This document shows, one piece after another, positions 24,036 through 38,200 of a DNA stretch of 64,000 nt (position 1 is the stretch's first letter; each line of letters starts with the position of its first letter). Made by a program: the position numbers and the translations under genes. The stretch is taken from NCBI GenBank assembly GCA_037783545.1, contig JBBELK010001387.1, positions 1-64,000 on the forward strand, read 5' to 3'. Source of the DNA: Henricia sp. BOLD:AAB3569. Taxonomy: Eukaryota; Echinodermata; Asteroidea; Spinulosida; Echinasteridae. Below the pieces are notes generated by a model. That model did no database searches. It saw only the letters and a program-made list of their open reading frames with translations, and was not told where the DNA came from.

Positions 24036-26150
24036 ATTTCCCGGCGAAAGTCTGTCAATTTTTTATGACAAGTGCGCAATATAGAGAGTTTAGGGCATGC
24101 AAAATTTGAAGTTCGTCGGAACATTTTTCGACCTCCAAATTTGCCGACGTTTGGACCACACTTTGACCAAATTGCCGAGCCAAACTGCGGTGCGTTAACG
24201 ACAGTCCGAATGACTGAGCATGCGCACAACTCAGGAGTACCCCAAAGAGGTGTGTACAGACAGCCACGGTTTGCGTGAGAGCAGTCAGGAAGCCTCAACC
24301 CAGTTTTTTCTAAACTTTGAAATTTCTCTGCCATTTCCCGGCGAAAGTCTGTCAATTTTTTATGACAAGTGCGCAATATAGAGAGTTTAGGGCATGCAAA
24401 ATTTGAAGTTCGTCGGAACATTTTTCAACCTCCAAATTTGCCGACGTTTGGACCACACTTTGACCAAATTGCCGAGCCAAACTGCGGTGCGTTAACGACA
24501 GTCCGAATGACTGAGCATGCGCACAACTCAGGAGTACCCCAAAGAGGTGTGTACAGACAGCCACGGTTTGCGTGAGAGCAGTCAGGAAGCCTCAACCCAG
24601 TTTTTTCTAAACTTTGAAATTTCTCTGCCATTTCCCGGCGAAAGTCTGTCAATTTTTTATGACAAGTGCGCAATATAGAGAGTTTAGGGCATGCAAAATT
24701 TGAAGTTCGTCGGAACATTTTTCGACCTCCAAATTTGCCGACGTTTGGACCACACTTTGACCAAATTGCCGAGCCAAACTGCGGTGCGTTAACGACAGTC
24801 CGAATGACTGAGCATGCGCAAAACTCAGGAGTACCCCAAAGAGGTGTGCACAGACAGCCACGGTTTGCGTGAGAGCAGTCAGGAAGCCTCAACCCAGTTT
24901 TTTCTAAACTTTGAAATTTCTCTGCCATTTCCCGGCGAAAGTCAGTCAATTTTTTATGACAAGTGCGCAATATAGAGAGTTTAGGGCATGCAAAATTTGA
25001 AGTTCGTCGGAACATTTTTCGACCTCCAAATTTGCCGACGTTTGGACCACACTTTGACCAAATTGCCGAGCCAAACTGCGGTGCGTTAACGACAGTCCGA
25101 ATGACTGAGCATGCGCACAACTCAGGAGTACCTCAAAGAGGTGTGTACAGACAGCCACGGTTTGCGTGAGAGCAGTCAGGAAGCCTCAACCCAGTTTTTT
25201 CTAAACTTTGAAATTTCTCTGCCATTTCCCGGCGAAAGTCTGTCAATTTTTTTATGACAAGTGCGCAATATAGAGAGTTTAGGGCATGCAAAATTTGAAG
25301 TTCGTCGGAACATTTTTCGACCTCCAAATTTGCCGACGTTTGGACCACACTTTGACCAAATTGCCGAGCCAAACTGCGGTGCGTTAACGACAGTCCGAAT
25401 GACTGAGCATGCGCACAACTCAGGAGTACCCCAAAGAGGTGTGTACAGACAGCCACGGTTTGCGTGAGAGCAGTCAGGAAGCCTCAACCCAGTTTTTTCT
25501 AAACTTTGAAATTTCTCTGCCATTTCCCGGCGAAAGTCTGTCAATTTTTTATGACAAGTGCGCAATATAGAGAGTTTAGGGCACGCAAAATTTGAAGTTC
25601 GTCGGAACATTTTTCGACCTCCAAATTTACCGACGTTTGGACCACACTTTGACCAAATTGCCGAGCCAAACTGCGGTGCGTTAACGACAGTCCGAATGAC
25701 TGAGCATGCGCACAACTCTGGAGTACCCCAAAGAGGTGTGTACAGACAGCCACGGTTTGCGTGAGAGCAGTCAGGAAGCCTCAACCCAGTTTTTTCTAAA
25801 CTTTGAAATTTCTCTGCCATTTCCCGGCGAAAGTCTGTCAATTTTTTATGACAAGTGCGCAATATAGAGAGTTTAGGGCACGCAAAATTTGAAGTTCGTC
25901 GGAACATTTTTCGACCTCCAAATTTGCCGACGTTTGGACCACACTTTGACCAAATTGCCGAGCCAAACTGCGGTGCGTTAACGACAGTCCGAATGACTGA
26001 GCATGCGCACAACTCTGGAGTACCCCAAAGAGGTGTGTACAGACAGCCACGGTTTGCGTGAGAGCAGTCAGGAAGCCTCAACCCAGTTTTTTCTAAACTT
26101 TGAAATTTCTCTGCCATTTCCCGGCGAAAGTCTGTCAATTTTTTATGACA

Positions 26151-26453
26151 AGTGCGCAATATAGAGAGTTTAGGGCATGCAAAATTTGAAGTTCGTCGGA
26201 ACATTTTTCGACCTCCAAATTTGCCGACGTTTGGACCACACTAAGCTTTGACCAAATTGCCGAGCCAAACTGCGGTGCGTTAACGACAGTCCGAATGACT
26301 GAGCATGCACACAACTCAGGAGTACCCCAAAGAGGTGTGTACAGACAGCCACGGTTTGCGTGAGAGCAGTCAGGAAGCCTCAACCCATTTTTTTCTAAAC
26401 TTTGAAATTTCTCTGCCATTTCCCGGCGAAAGTCTGTCAATTTTTTATGACAA
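26151..26453 (+). repeat. 302-bp monomer with a 5-bp insertion creating AAGCTT
   Basis: AAGCT is inserted in CACACTTTGACC, giving CACACTAAGCTTTGACC (AAGCTT at 26243-26248). It lies at the same place where the 11-bp deletion of HOR-1 starts. I noticed no other AAGCTT in the window. The same monomer also carries a private CATGCACAC. Confidence 0.85.
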
Positions 26454-27352
26454 GTGCGCAATATAGAGAGTTTAGGGCATGCAAAATTTGAAGTTCGTCG
26501 GAACATTTTTCGACCTCCAAATTTGCCGACGTTTGGACCACACTTTGACCAAATTGCCGAGCCAAACTGCGGTGCGTTAACGACAGTCCGAATGACTGAG
26601 CATGCGCACAACTCAGGAGTACCCCAAAGAGGTGTGTACAGACAGCCACGGTTTGCGTGAGAGCAGTCAGGAAGCCTCAACCCACTTTTTTCTAAACTTT
26701 GAAATTTCTCTGCCAATTCCCGGCGAAAGTCTGTCAATTTTTTACGACAAGTGCGCAATATAGAGAGTTTAGGGCATGCAAAATTTGAAGTTCGTCGGAA
26801 CATTTTTCGACCTCCAAATTTGCCGACGTTTGGACCACACTTTGACCAAATTGCCGAGCCAAACTGCGGTGCGTTAACGACAGTCCGAATGACTGAGCAT
26901 GCGCACAACTCAGGAGTACCCCAAAGAGGTGTGTACAGACAGCCACGGTTTGCGTGAGAGCAGTCAGGAAGCCTCAACCCAGTTTTTTCTAAACTTTGAA
27001 ATTTCTCTGCCATTTCCCGGCGAAAGTCTGTCAATTTTTTATGACAAGTGCGCAATATAGAGAGTTTAGGGCATGCAAAATTTGAAGTTCGTCGGAACAT
27101 TTTTCGACCTCCAAATTTGCCGACGTTTGGACCACACTTTGACCAAATTGCCGAGCCAAACTGCGGTGCGTTAACGACAGTCCGAATGACTGAGCATGCG
27201 CACAACTCAGGAGTACCCCAAAGAGGTGTGTACAGACAGCCACGGTTTGCGTGAGAGCAGTCAGGAAGCCTCAACCCAGTTTTTTCTAAACTTTGAAATT
27301 TCTCTGCCATTTCCCGGCGAAAGTCTGTCAATTTTGTTATGACAAGTGCGCA

Positions 27353-29430
27353 ATATAGAGAGTTTAGGGCATGCAAAATTTGAAGTTCGTCGGAACATTT
27401 TTCGACCTCCAAATTTGCCGACGTTTGGACCACACTTTGACCAAATTGCCGAGCCAAACTGCGGTGCGTTAACGACAGTCCGAATGACTGAGCATGCGCA
27501 CAACTCAGGAGTACCCCAAAGAGGTGTGTACAGACAGCCACGGTTTGCATGAGAGCAGTCAGGAAGCCTCAACCCAGTTTTTTCTAAACTTTGAAATTTC
27601 TCTGCCATTTCCCGGCGAAAGTCTGTCAATTTTTTATGACAAGTGCGCAATATAGAGAGTTTAGGGCATGCAAAATTTGAAGTTCGTCGGAACATTTTTC
27701 GACCTCCAAATTTGCCGACGTTTGGACCACACTTTGACCAAATTGCCGAGCCAAACTGCGGTGCGTTAACGACAGTCCGAATGACTGAGCATGCGCACAA
27801 CTCAGGAGTACCCCAAAGAGGTGTGTACAGACAGCCACGGTTTGCGTGAGAGCAGTCAGGAAGCCTCAACCCAGTTTTTTCTAAACTTTGAAATTTCTCT
27901 GCCATTTCCCGGCGAAAGTCTGTCAATTTTTTATGACAAGTGCGCAATATAGAGAGTTTAGGGCATGCAAAATTTGAAGTTCGTCGGAACATTTTTCGAC
28001 CTCCAAATTTGCCGACGTTTGGACCACACTTTGACCAAATTGCCGAGCCAAACTGCGGTGCGTTAACAACAGTCCGAATGACTGAGCATGCGCACAACTC
28101 AGGAGTACCCCAAAGAGGTGTGTACAGACAGCCACGGTTTGCGTGAGAGCAGTCAGGAAGCCTCAACCCAGTTTTTTCTAAACTTTGAAATTTCTCTGCC
28201 ATTTCCCGGCGAAAGTCTGTCAATTTTGTTATGACAAGTGCGCAATATAGAGAGTTTAGGGCATGCAAAATTTGAAGTTCGTCGGAACATTTTTCGACCT
28301 CCAAATTTGCCGACGTTTGGACCACACTTTGACCAAATTGCCGAGCCAAACTGCGGTGCGTTAACGACAGTCCGAATGACTGAGCATGCGCACAACTCAG
28401 GAGTACCCCAAAGAGGTGTGTACAGACAGCCACGGTTTGCATGAGAGCAGTCAGGAAGCCTCAACCCATTTTTTTCTAAACTTTGAAATTTCTCTGCCAT
28501 TTCCCGGCGAAAGTCTGTCAATTTTTTATGACAAGTGCGCAATATAGAGAGTTTAGGGCATGCAAAATTTGAAGTTCGTCGGAACATTTTTCGACCTCCA
28601 AATTTGCCGACGTTTGGACCACACTTTGACCAAATTGCCGAGCCAAACTGCGGTGCATTAACGACAGTCCGAATGACTGAGCATGCGCACAACTCAGGAG
28701 TACCCCAAAGAGGTGTGTACAGACAGCCACGGTTTGCGTGAGAGCAGTCAGGAAGCCTCAACCCATTTTTTTCTAAACTTTGAAATTTATCTGCCATTTC
28801 CCGGCGAAAGTCTGTCAATTTTTTATGACAAGTGCGCAATATAGAGAGTTTAGGGCATGCAAAATTTGAAGTTCGTCGGAACATTTTTCGACCTCCAAAT
28901 TTGCCGACGTTTGGACCACACTTTGACCAAATTGCCGACCAAACTGCGGTGCGTTAACGACAGTCCGAATGACTGAGCATGCGCACAACTCAGGAGTACC
29001 CCAAAGAGGTGCGTACAGACAGCCACGGTTTGCGTGAGAGCAGTCAGGAAGCCTCAACCCAGTTTTTTCTAAATTTTGAAATTTCTCTGCCATTTCCCGG
29101 CGAAAGTCTGTCAATTTGTTATGACAAGTGCGCAATATAGAGAGTTTAGGGCATGCAAAATTTCAAGTTCGTCGGAACATTTTTCGACCTCCAAATTTGC
29201 CGACGTTTGGACCACACTTTGACCAAATTGCCGAGCCAAACTGCGGTGCGTTAACGACAGTCCGAATGACTGAGCATGCGCACAACTCAGGAGTACCCCA
29301 AAGAGGTGTGTACAGACAGCCACGGTTTGCGTGAGAGCAGTCAGGAAGCCTCAACCCAGTTTTTTTTAAACTTTGAAATTTCTCTGCCATTTCCCGGCGA
29401 AAGTCTGTCAATTTTTATGACAAGTGCGCA
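27353..29430 (+). repeat. HOR-1-like unit, right arm, copy 1 (~2078 bp, seven monomers)
   Basis: Markers recur at +2078: TTAACAACAG (28068 and 30146), TTGCATGAG (about 28440 and 30518), CCCATTTTTTTCT followed by AAATTTATCTG, then GTGCGTAC with AAATTT(T)G and TTTGTTATG, then TTTCAAGTTCG with the eight-T monomer. The latter half of this order matches HOR-1 near 3.2-4.3 kb, but the 11-bp deletion is absent. The edges are approximate. Confidence 0.8.
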
Positions 29431-31510
29431 ATATAGAGAGTTTAGGGCATGCAAAATTTGAAGTTGGTCGGAACATTTTTCGACCTCCAAATTTGCCGAC
29501 GTTTGGACCACACTTTGACCAAATTGCCGAGCCAAACTGCGGTGCGTTAACGACAGTCCGAATGACTGAGCATGCGCACAACTCAGGAGTACCCCAAAGA
29601 GGTGTGTACAGACAGCCACGGTTTGCGTGAGAGCAGTCAGGAAGCCTCAACCCAGTTTTTTCTAAACTTTGAAATTTCTCTGCCATTTCCCGGCGAAAGT
29701 CTGTCAATTTTTTATGACAAGTGCGCAATATAGAGAGTTTAGGGCATGCAAAATTTGAAGTTCGTCGGAACATTTTTCGACCTCCAAATTTGCCGACGTT
29801 TGGACCACACTTTGACCAAATTGCCGAGCCAAACTGCGGTGCGTTAACGACAGTCCGAATGACTGAGCATGCGCACAACTCAGGAGTACCCCAAAGAGGT
29901 GTGTACAGACAGCCACGGTTTGCGTGAGAGCAGTCAGGAAGCCTCAACCCAGTTTTTTCTAAACTTTGAAATTTCTCTGCCATTTCCCGGCGAAAGTCTG
30001 TCAATTTTTTATGACAAGTGCGCAATATAGAGAGTTTAGGGCATGCAAAATTTGAAGTTCGTCGGAACATTTTTCGACCTCCAAATTTGCCGACGTTTGG
30101 ACCACACTTTGACCAAATTGCCGAGCCAAACTGCGGTGCGTTAACAACAGTCCGAATGACTGAGCATGCGCACAACTCAGGAGTACCCCAAAGAGGTGTG
30201 TACAGACAGCCACGGTTTGCGTGAGAGCAGTCAGGAAGCCTCAACCCAGTTTTTTCTAAACTTTGAAATTTCTCTGCCATTTCCCGGCGAAAGTCTGTCA
30301 ATTTTGTTATGACAAGTGCGCAATATAGAGAGTTTAGGGCATGCAAAATTTGAAGTTCGTCGGAACATTTTCGACCTCCAAATTTGCCGACGTTTGGACC
30401 ACACTTTGACCAAATTGCCGAGCCAAACTGCGGTGCGTTAACGACAGTCCGAATGACTGAGCATGCGCACAACTCAGGAGTACCCCAAAGAGGTGTGTAC
30501 AGACAGCCACGGTTTGCATGAGAGCAGTCAGGAAGCCTCAACCCATTTTTTTTCTAAACTTTGAAATTTCTCTGCCATTTCCCGGCGAAAGTCTGTCAAT
30601 TTTTTATGACAAGTGCGCAATATAGAGAGTTTAGGGCATGCAAAATTTGAAGTTCGTCGGAACATTTTTCGACCTCCAAATTTGCCGACGTTTGGACCAC
30701 ACTTTGACCAAATTGCCGAGCCAAACTGCGGTGCGTTAACGACAGTCCGAATGACTGAGCATGCGCACAACTCAGGAGTACCCCCAAAGAGGTGTGTACA
30801 GACAGCCACGGTTTGCGTGAGAGCAGTCAGGAAGCCTCAACCCATTTTTTTCTAAACTTTGAAATTTATCTGCCATTTCCCGGCGAAAGTCTGTCAATTT
30901 TTTATGACAAGTGCGCAATATAGAGAGTTTAGGGCATGCAAAATTTGAAGTTCGTCGGAACATTTTTCGACCTCCAAATTTGCCGACGTTTGGACCACAC
31001 TTTGACCAAATTGCCGAACCAAACTGCGGTGCGTTAACGACAGTCCGAATGACTGAGCATGCGCACAACTCAGGAGTACCCCAAAGAGGTGCGTACAGAC
31101 AGCCACGGTTTGCGTGAGAGCAGTCAGGAAGCCTCAACCCAGTTTTTTCTAAATTTGAAATTTCTCTGCCATTTCCCGGCGAAAGTCTGTCAATTTGTTA
31201 TGACAAGTGCGCAATATAGAGAGTTTAGGGCATGCAAAATTTCAAGTTCGTCGGAACATTTTTCGACCTCCAAATTTGCCGACGTTTGGACCACACTTTG
31301 ACCAAATTGCCGAGCCAAAACTGCGGTGCGTTAACGACAGTCCGAATGACTGAGCATGCGCACAACTCAGGAGTACCCCAAAGAGGTGTGTACAGACAGC
31401 CACGGTTTGCGTGAGAGCAGTCAGGAAGCCTCAACCCAGTTTTTTTTAAACTTTGAAATTTCTCTGCCATTTCCCGGCGAAAGTCAGTCAATTTTTTATG
31501 ACAAGTGCGC
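29431..31510 (+). repeat. HOR-1-like unit, right arm, copy 2 (~2079 bp)
   Basis: Second copy of the preceding unit, with the TTTCAAGTTCG marker at 31243 against 29164. Private single-base indels lie at about 30370 (CATTTTCGACC), 30783 (an extra C), 31153 and 31320, which account for the 1-2 bp drift in the offset. Confidence 0.8.
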
Positions 31511-34500
31511 AATATAGAGAGTTTAGGGCATGCAAAATTTGAAGTTCGTCGGAACATTTTTCGACCTCCAAATTTGCCGACGTTTGGACCACACTTTGAC
31601 CAAATTGCCGAGCCAAACTGCGGTGCGTTAACGACAGTCCGAATGACTGAGCATGCGCACAACTCAGGAGTACCCCAAAGAGGTGTGTACAGACAGCCAC
31701 GGTTTGCGTGAGAGCAGTCAGGAAGCCTCAACCCAGTTGTTTCTAAACTTTGAAATTTCTCTGCCATTTCCCGGCGAAAGTCTGTCAATTTTTTATGACA
31801 AGTGCGCAATATAGAGAGTTTAGGGCATGCAAAATTTGAAGTTCGTCGGAACATTTTTCGACCTCCAAATTTTGCCGACGTTTGGACCACACTTTGACCA
31901 AATTGCCGAGCCAAACTGCGGTGCGTTAACGACAGTCCGAATGACTGAGCATGCGCACAACTCAGGAGTACCCCAAAGAGGTGTGTACAGACAGCCACGG
32001 TTTGCGTGAGAGCAGTCAGGAAGCCTCAACCCAGTTTTTTCTAAACTTTGAAATTTCTCTGCCATTTCCCGGCGAAAGTCTGTCAATTTGTTATGACAAG
32101 TGCGCAATATAGAGAGTTTAGGGCATGCAAAATTTGAAGTTCGTCGGAACATTTTTCGACCTCCAAATTTGCCGACGTTTGGACCACACTTTGACCAAAT
32201 TGCCGAGCCAAACTGCGGTGCGTTAACGACAGTCCGAATGACTGAGCATGCGCACAACTCAGGAGTACCCCAAATAGGTGTGTACAGACAGCCACGGTTT
32301 GCGTGAGAGCAGTCAGGAAGCCTCAACCCAGTTTTTTCTAAACTTTGAAATTTCTCTGCCATTTCCCGGCGAAAGTCTGTCAATTTTTTATGACAAGTGC
32401 GCAATATAGAGAGTTTAGGGCATGCAAAATTTGAAGTTCGTCGGAACATTTTTCGACCTCCAAATTTGCCGACGTTTGGACCACACTTTGACCAAATTGC
32501 CGAGCCAAACTGCGGTGCGTTAACGACAGTCCGAATGACTGAGCATGCGCACAACTCAGGAGTACCCCAAATAGGTGTGTACAGACAGCCACGGTTTGCG
32601 TGAGAGCAGTCAGTAAGCCTCAACCCAGTTTTTTCTAAACTTTGAAATTTCTCTGCCATTTCCCGGCGAAAGTCTGTCAATTTTTTTATGACAAGTGCGC
32701 AATATAGAGAGTTTAGGGCATGCAAATTTGAAGTTCGTCGGAACATTTTTCGACCTCCAAATTTGCCGACGTTTGGACCACACTTTGACCAAATTGCCGA
32801 GCCAAACTGCGGTGCGTTAACGACAGTCCGAATGACTGAGCATGCCCACAACTCAGGAGTACCCCAAAGAGGTGTGTACAGACAGCCACGGTTTGCGTGA
32901 GAGCAGTCAGGAAGCCTCAACCCAGTTTTTTCTAAACTTTGAAATTTCTCTGCCATTTCCCGGCGAAAGTCTGTCAATTTTTTTATGACAAGTGCGCAAT
33001 ATAGAGAGTTTAGGGCATGCAAAATTTGAAGTTCGTCGGAACATTTTTCGACCTCCAAATTTGCCGACGTTTGGACCACACTTTGACCAAATTGCCGAGC
33101 CAAACTGCGGTGCGTTAACGACAGTCCGAATGACTGAGCATGCGCACAACTCAGGAGTACCCCAAAGAGGTGTGTACAGACAGCCACGGTTTGCGTGAGA
33201 GCAGTCAGGAAGCCTCAACCCAGTTTTTTCTAAACTTTGAAATTTCTCTGCCATTTCCCGGCGAAAGTCTGTCAATTTTTTATGACAAGTGCGCAATATA
33301 GAGAGTTTAGGGCATGCAAAATTTGAAGTTCGTCGGAACATTTTTCGACCTCCAAATTTGCCGACGTTTGGACCACACTTTGACCAAATTGCCGAGCCAA
33401 ACTGCGGTACGTTAACGACAGTCCGAATGACTGAGCATGCGCACAACTCAGGAGTACCCCAAAGAGGTGTGTACAGACAGCCACGGTTTGCGTGAGAGCA
33501 GTCAGGAAGCCTCAACCCAGTTTTTTCTAAACTTTGAAATTTCTCTGCCATTTCCCGGCGAAAGTCTGTCAATTTTTTATGACAAGTGCGCAATATAGAG
33601 AGTTTAGGGCATGCAAAATTTGAAGTTCGTCGGAACATTTTTCGACCTCCAAATTTGCCGACGTTTGGACCACACTTTGACCAAATTGCCGAGCCAAACT
33701 GCGGTGCGTTAACGACAGTCCGAATGACTGAGCATGCGCACAACTCAGGAGTACCCCAAAGAGGTGTGTACAGACAGCCACGGTTTGCGTGAGAGCAGTC
33801 AGGAAGCCTCAACCCAGTTTTTTCTAAACTTTGAAATTTCTCTGCCATTTCCCGGCGAAAGTCTGTCAATTTTTATGACAAGTGCGCAATATAGAGAGTT
33901 TAGGGCATGCAAAATTTGAAGTTCGTCGGAACATTTTTCGACCTCCAAATTTGCCGACGTTTGGACCACACTTTGACCAAATTGCCGAGCCAAACTGCGG
34001 TGCGTTAACGACAGTCCGAATGACTGAGCATGCGCACAACTCAGGAGTACCCCAAAGAGGTGTGTACAGACAGCCACGGTTTGCGTGAGAGCAGTCAGGA
34101 AGCCTCAACCCAGTTTTTTCTAAACTTTGAAATTTCTCTGCCATTTCCCGGCGAAAGTCTGTCAATTTTTTATGACAAGTGCGCAATATAGAGAGTTTAG
34201 GGCATGCAAAATTTGAAGTTCGTCGGAACATTTTTCGACCTCCAAATTTGCCGACGTTTGGACCACACTTTGACCAAATTGCCGAGCCAAACTGCGGTGC
34301 GTTAACGACAGTCCGAATGACTGAGCATGCGCACAACTCAGGAGTACCCCAAAGAGGTGTGTACAGACAGCCACGGTTTGCGTGAGAGCAGTCAGGAAGC
34401 CTCAACCCAGTTTTTTCTAAACTTTGAAATTTCTCTGCCATTTCCCGGCGAAAGTCTGTCAATTTTTTATGACAAGTGCGCAATATAGAGAGTTTAGGGC

Positions 34501-35294
34501 ATGCAAAATTTGAAGTTCGTCGGAACATTTTTCGACCTCCAAATTTGCCGACGTTTGGACCACACTTTGACCAAATTGCCGAGCCAAACTGCGGTGCGTT
34601 AACGACAGTCCGAATGACTGAGCATGCGCACAACTCAGGAGTACCCCAAAGAGGTGTGTACAGACAGCCACGGTTTGCGTGAGAGCAGTCAGGAAGCCTC
34701 AACCCAGTTTTTTCTAAACTTTGAAATTTCTCTGCCATTTCCCTGCGAAAGTCTGTCAATTTTTTATGACAAGTGCGCAATATAGAGAGTTTAGGGCATG
34801 CAAAATTTGAAGTTCGTCGGAACATTTTCGACCTCCAAATTTGCCGACGTTTGGACCACACTTTGACCAAATTGCCGAGCCAAACTGCGGTGCGTTAACG
34901 ACAGTCCGAATGACTGAGCATGCGCACAACTCAGGAGTACCCCAAAGAGGTGTGTACAGACAGCCACGGTTTGCGTGAGAGCAGTCAGGAAGCCTCAACC
35001 CAGTTTTTTCTAAACTTTGAAATTTCTCTGCCATTTCCCGGCGAAAGTCTGTCAATTTTTTATGACAAGTGCGCAATATAGAGAGTTTAGGGAATGCAAA
35101 ATTTGAAGTTCGTCGGAACATTTTCGACCTCCAAATTTGCCGACGTTTGGACCACACTTTGACCAAATTGCCGAGCCAAACTGCGGTGCGTTAACGACAG
35201 TCCGAATGACTGAGCATGCGCACAACTCAGGAGTACCCCAAAGAGGTGTGTACAGACAGCCACGGTTTGCGTGAGAGCAGTCAGGAAGCCTCAA

Positions 35295-38200
35295 TCCAGT
35301 TTTTTCTAAACTTTGAAATTTCTCTGCCATTTCCCGGCGAAAGTCTGTCAATTTTTTATGACAAGTGCGCAATATAGAGAGTTTAGGGCATGCAAAATTT
35401 GAAGTTCGTCGGAACATTTTTCGACCTCCAAATTTGCCGACGTTTGGACCACACTTTGACCAAATTGCCGAGCCAAACTGCGGTGCGTTAACGACAGTCC
35501 GAATGACTGAGCATGCGCACAACTCAGGAGTACCCCAAAGAGGTGTGTACAGACAGCCACGGTTTGCGTGAGAGCAGTCAGGAAGCCTCAACCCAGTTTT
35601 TTCTAAACTTTGAAATTTCTCTGCCATTTCCCGGCGAAAGTCTGTCAATTTTTTATGACAAGTGCGCAATATAGAGAGTTTAGGGCATGCAAAATTTGAA
35701 GTTCGTCGGAACATTTTTCGACCTCCAAATTTGCCGACGTTTGGACCACACTTTGACCAAATTGCCGAGCCAAACTGCGGTGCGTTAACGACAGTCCGAA
35801 TGACTGAGCATGCGCACAACTCAGGAGTACCCCAAAGAGGTGTGTACAGACAGCCACGGTTTGCGTGAGAGCAGTCAGGAAGCCTCAACCCAGTTTTTTC
35901 TAAACTTTGAAATTTCTCTGCCATTTCCCGGCGAAAGTCTGTCAATTTTTTATGACAAGTGCGCAATATAGAGAGTTTAGGGCATGCAAAATTTGAAGTT
36001 CGTCGGAACATTTTTCGACCTCCAAATTTGCCGACGTTTGGACCACACTTTGACCAAATTGCCGAGCCAAACTGCGGTGCGTTAACGACAGTCCGAATGA
36101 CTGAGCATGCGCACAACTCAGGAGTACCCCAAAGAGGTGTGTACAGACAGCCACGGTTTGCGTGAGAGCAGTCAGGAAGCCTCAACCCAGTTTTTTCTAA
36201 ACTTTGAAATTTCTCTGCCATTTCCCGGCGAAAGTCTGTCAATTTTTTATGACAAGTGCGCAATATAGAGAGTTTAGGGCATGCAAAATTTGAAGTTCGT
36301 CGGAACATTTTTCGACCTCCAAATTTGCCGACGTTTGGACCACACTTTGACCAAATTGCCGAGCCAAACTGCGGTGCGTTAACGACAGTCCGAATGACTG
36401 AGCATGCGCACAACTCAGGAGTACCCCAAAGAGGTGTGTACAGACAGCCACGGTTTGCGTGAGAGCAGTCAGGAAGCCTCAACCCAGTTTTTTCTAAACT
36501 TTGAAATTTCTCTGCCATTTCCCGGCGAAAGTCTGTCAATTTTTTATGACAAGTGCGCAATATAGAGAGTTTAGGGCATGCAAAATTTGAAGTTCGTCGG
36601 AACATTTTTCGACCTCCAAATTTGCCGACGTTTGGACCACACTTTGACCAAATTGCCGAGCCAAACTGCGGTGCGTTAACGACAGTCCGAATGACTGAGC
36701 ATGCGCACAACTCAGGAGTACCCCAAAGAGGTGTGTACAGACAGCCACGGTTTGCGTGAGAGCAGTCAGGAAGCCTCAACCCAGTTTTTTCTAAACTTTG
36801 AAATTTCTCTGCCATTTCCCGGCGAAAGTCTGTCAATTTTTTATGACAAGTGCGCAATATAGAGAGTTTAGGGCATGCAAAATTTGAAGTTCGTCGGAAC
36901 ATTTTTCGACCTCCAAATTTGCCGACGTTTGGACCACACTTTGACCAAATTGCCGAGCCAAACTGCGGTGCGTTAACGACAGTCCGAATGACTGAGCATG
37001 CGCACAACTCAGGAGTACCCCAAAGAGGTGTGTACAGACAGCCACGGTTTGCGTGAGAGCAGTCAGGAAGCCTCAACCCAGTTTTTTCTAAACTTTGAAA
37101 TTTCTCTGCCATTTCCCGGCGAAAGTCTGTCAATTTTTTATGACAAGTGCGCAATATAGAGAGTTTAGGGCATGCAAAATTTGAAGTTCGTCGGAACATT
37201 TTTCGACCTCCAAATTTGCCGACGTTTGGACCACACTTTGACCAAATTGCCGAGCCAAACTGCGGTGCGTTAACGACAGTCCGAATGACTGAGCATGCGC
37301 ACAACTCAGGAGTACCCCAAAGAGGTGTGTACAGACAGCCACGGTTTGCGTGAGAGCAGTCAGGAAGCCTCAACCCAGTTTTTTCTAAACTTTGAAATTT
37401 CTCTGCCATTTCCCGGCGAAAGTCTGTCAATTTTTTATGACAAGTGCGCAATATAGAGAGTTTAGGGCATGCAAAATTTGAAGTTCGTCGGAACATTTTT
37501 CGACCTCCAAATTTGCCGACGTTTGGACCACACTTTGACCAAATTGCCGAGCCAAACTGCGGTGCGTTAACGACAGTCCGAATGACTGAGCATGCGCACA
37601 ACTCAGGAGTACCCCAAAGAGGTGTGTACAGACAGCCACGGTTTGCGTGAGAGCAGTCAGGAAGCCTCAACCCAGTTTTTTCTAAACTTTGAAATTTCTC
37701 TGCCATTTCCCGGCGAAAGTCTGTCAATTTTTTATGACAAGTGCGCAATATAGAGAGTTTAGGGCATGCAAAATTTGAAGTTCGTCGGAACATTTTTCGA
37801 CCTCCAAATTTGCCGACGTTTGGACCACACTTTGACCAAATTGCCGAGCCAAACTGCGGTGCGTTAACGACAGTCCGAATGACTGAGCATGCGCACAACT
37901 CAGGAGTACCCCAAAGAGGTGTGTACAGACAGCCACGGTTTGCGTGAGAGCAGTCAGGAAGCCTCAACCCAGTTTTTTCTAAACTTTGAAATTTCTCTGC
38001 CATTTCCCGGCGAAAGTCTGTCAATTTTTTATGACAAGTGCGCAATATAGAGAGTTTAGGGCATGCAAAATTTGAAGTTCGTCGGAACATTTTTCGACCT
38101 CCAAATTTGCCGACGTTTGGACCACACTTTGACCAAATTGCCGAGCCAAACTGCGGTGCGTTAACGACAGTCCGAATGACTGAGCATGCGCACAACTCAG

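Noticed and set aside
36270-36280. TTTAGGG in each family A monomer as telomere-type repeat
   Set aside because: There is only one copy per 297 bp, never in tandem, and it is altered in family B; coincidence.
36296-36312. CENP-B-box-like TTCGTCGGAA in every monomer
   Set aside because: The first half resembles the box (TTCG, then A at the right spacing), but the essential CGGG half is missing (ATTT in A, GTTT in B), so binding cannot be claimed.
36530-36556. TGTCA / TGACA inverted repeat around the T-run of family A as a functional hairpin
   Set aside because: The stem is only 5 bp with an 8-nt loop, and family B breaks it (TGACA to GGACA), so no conserved structure is supported.
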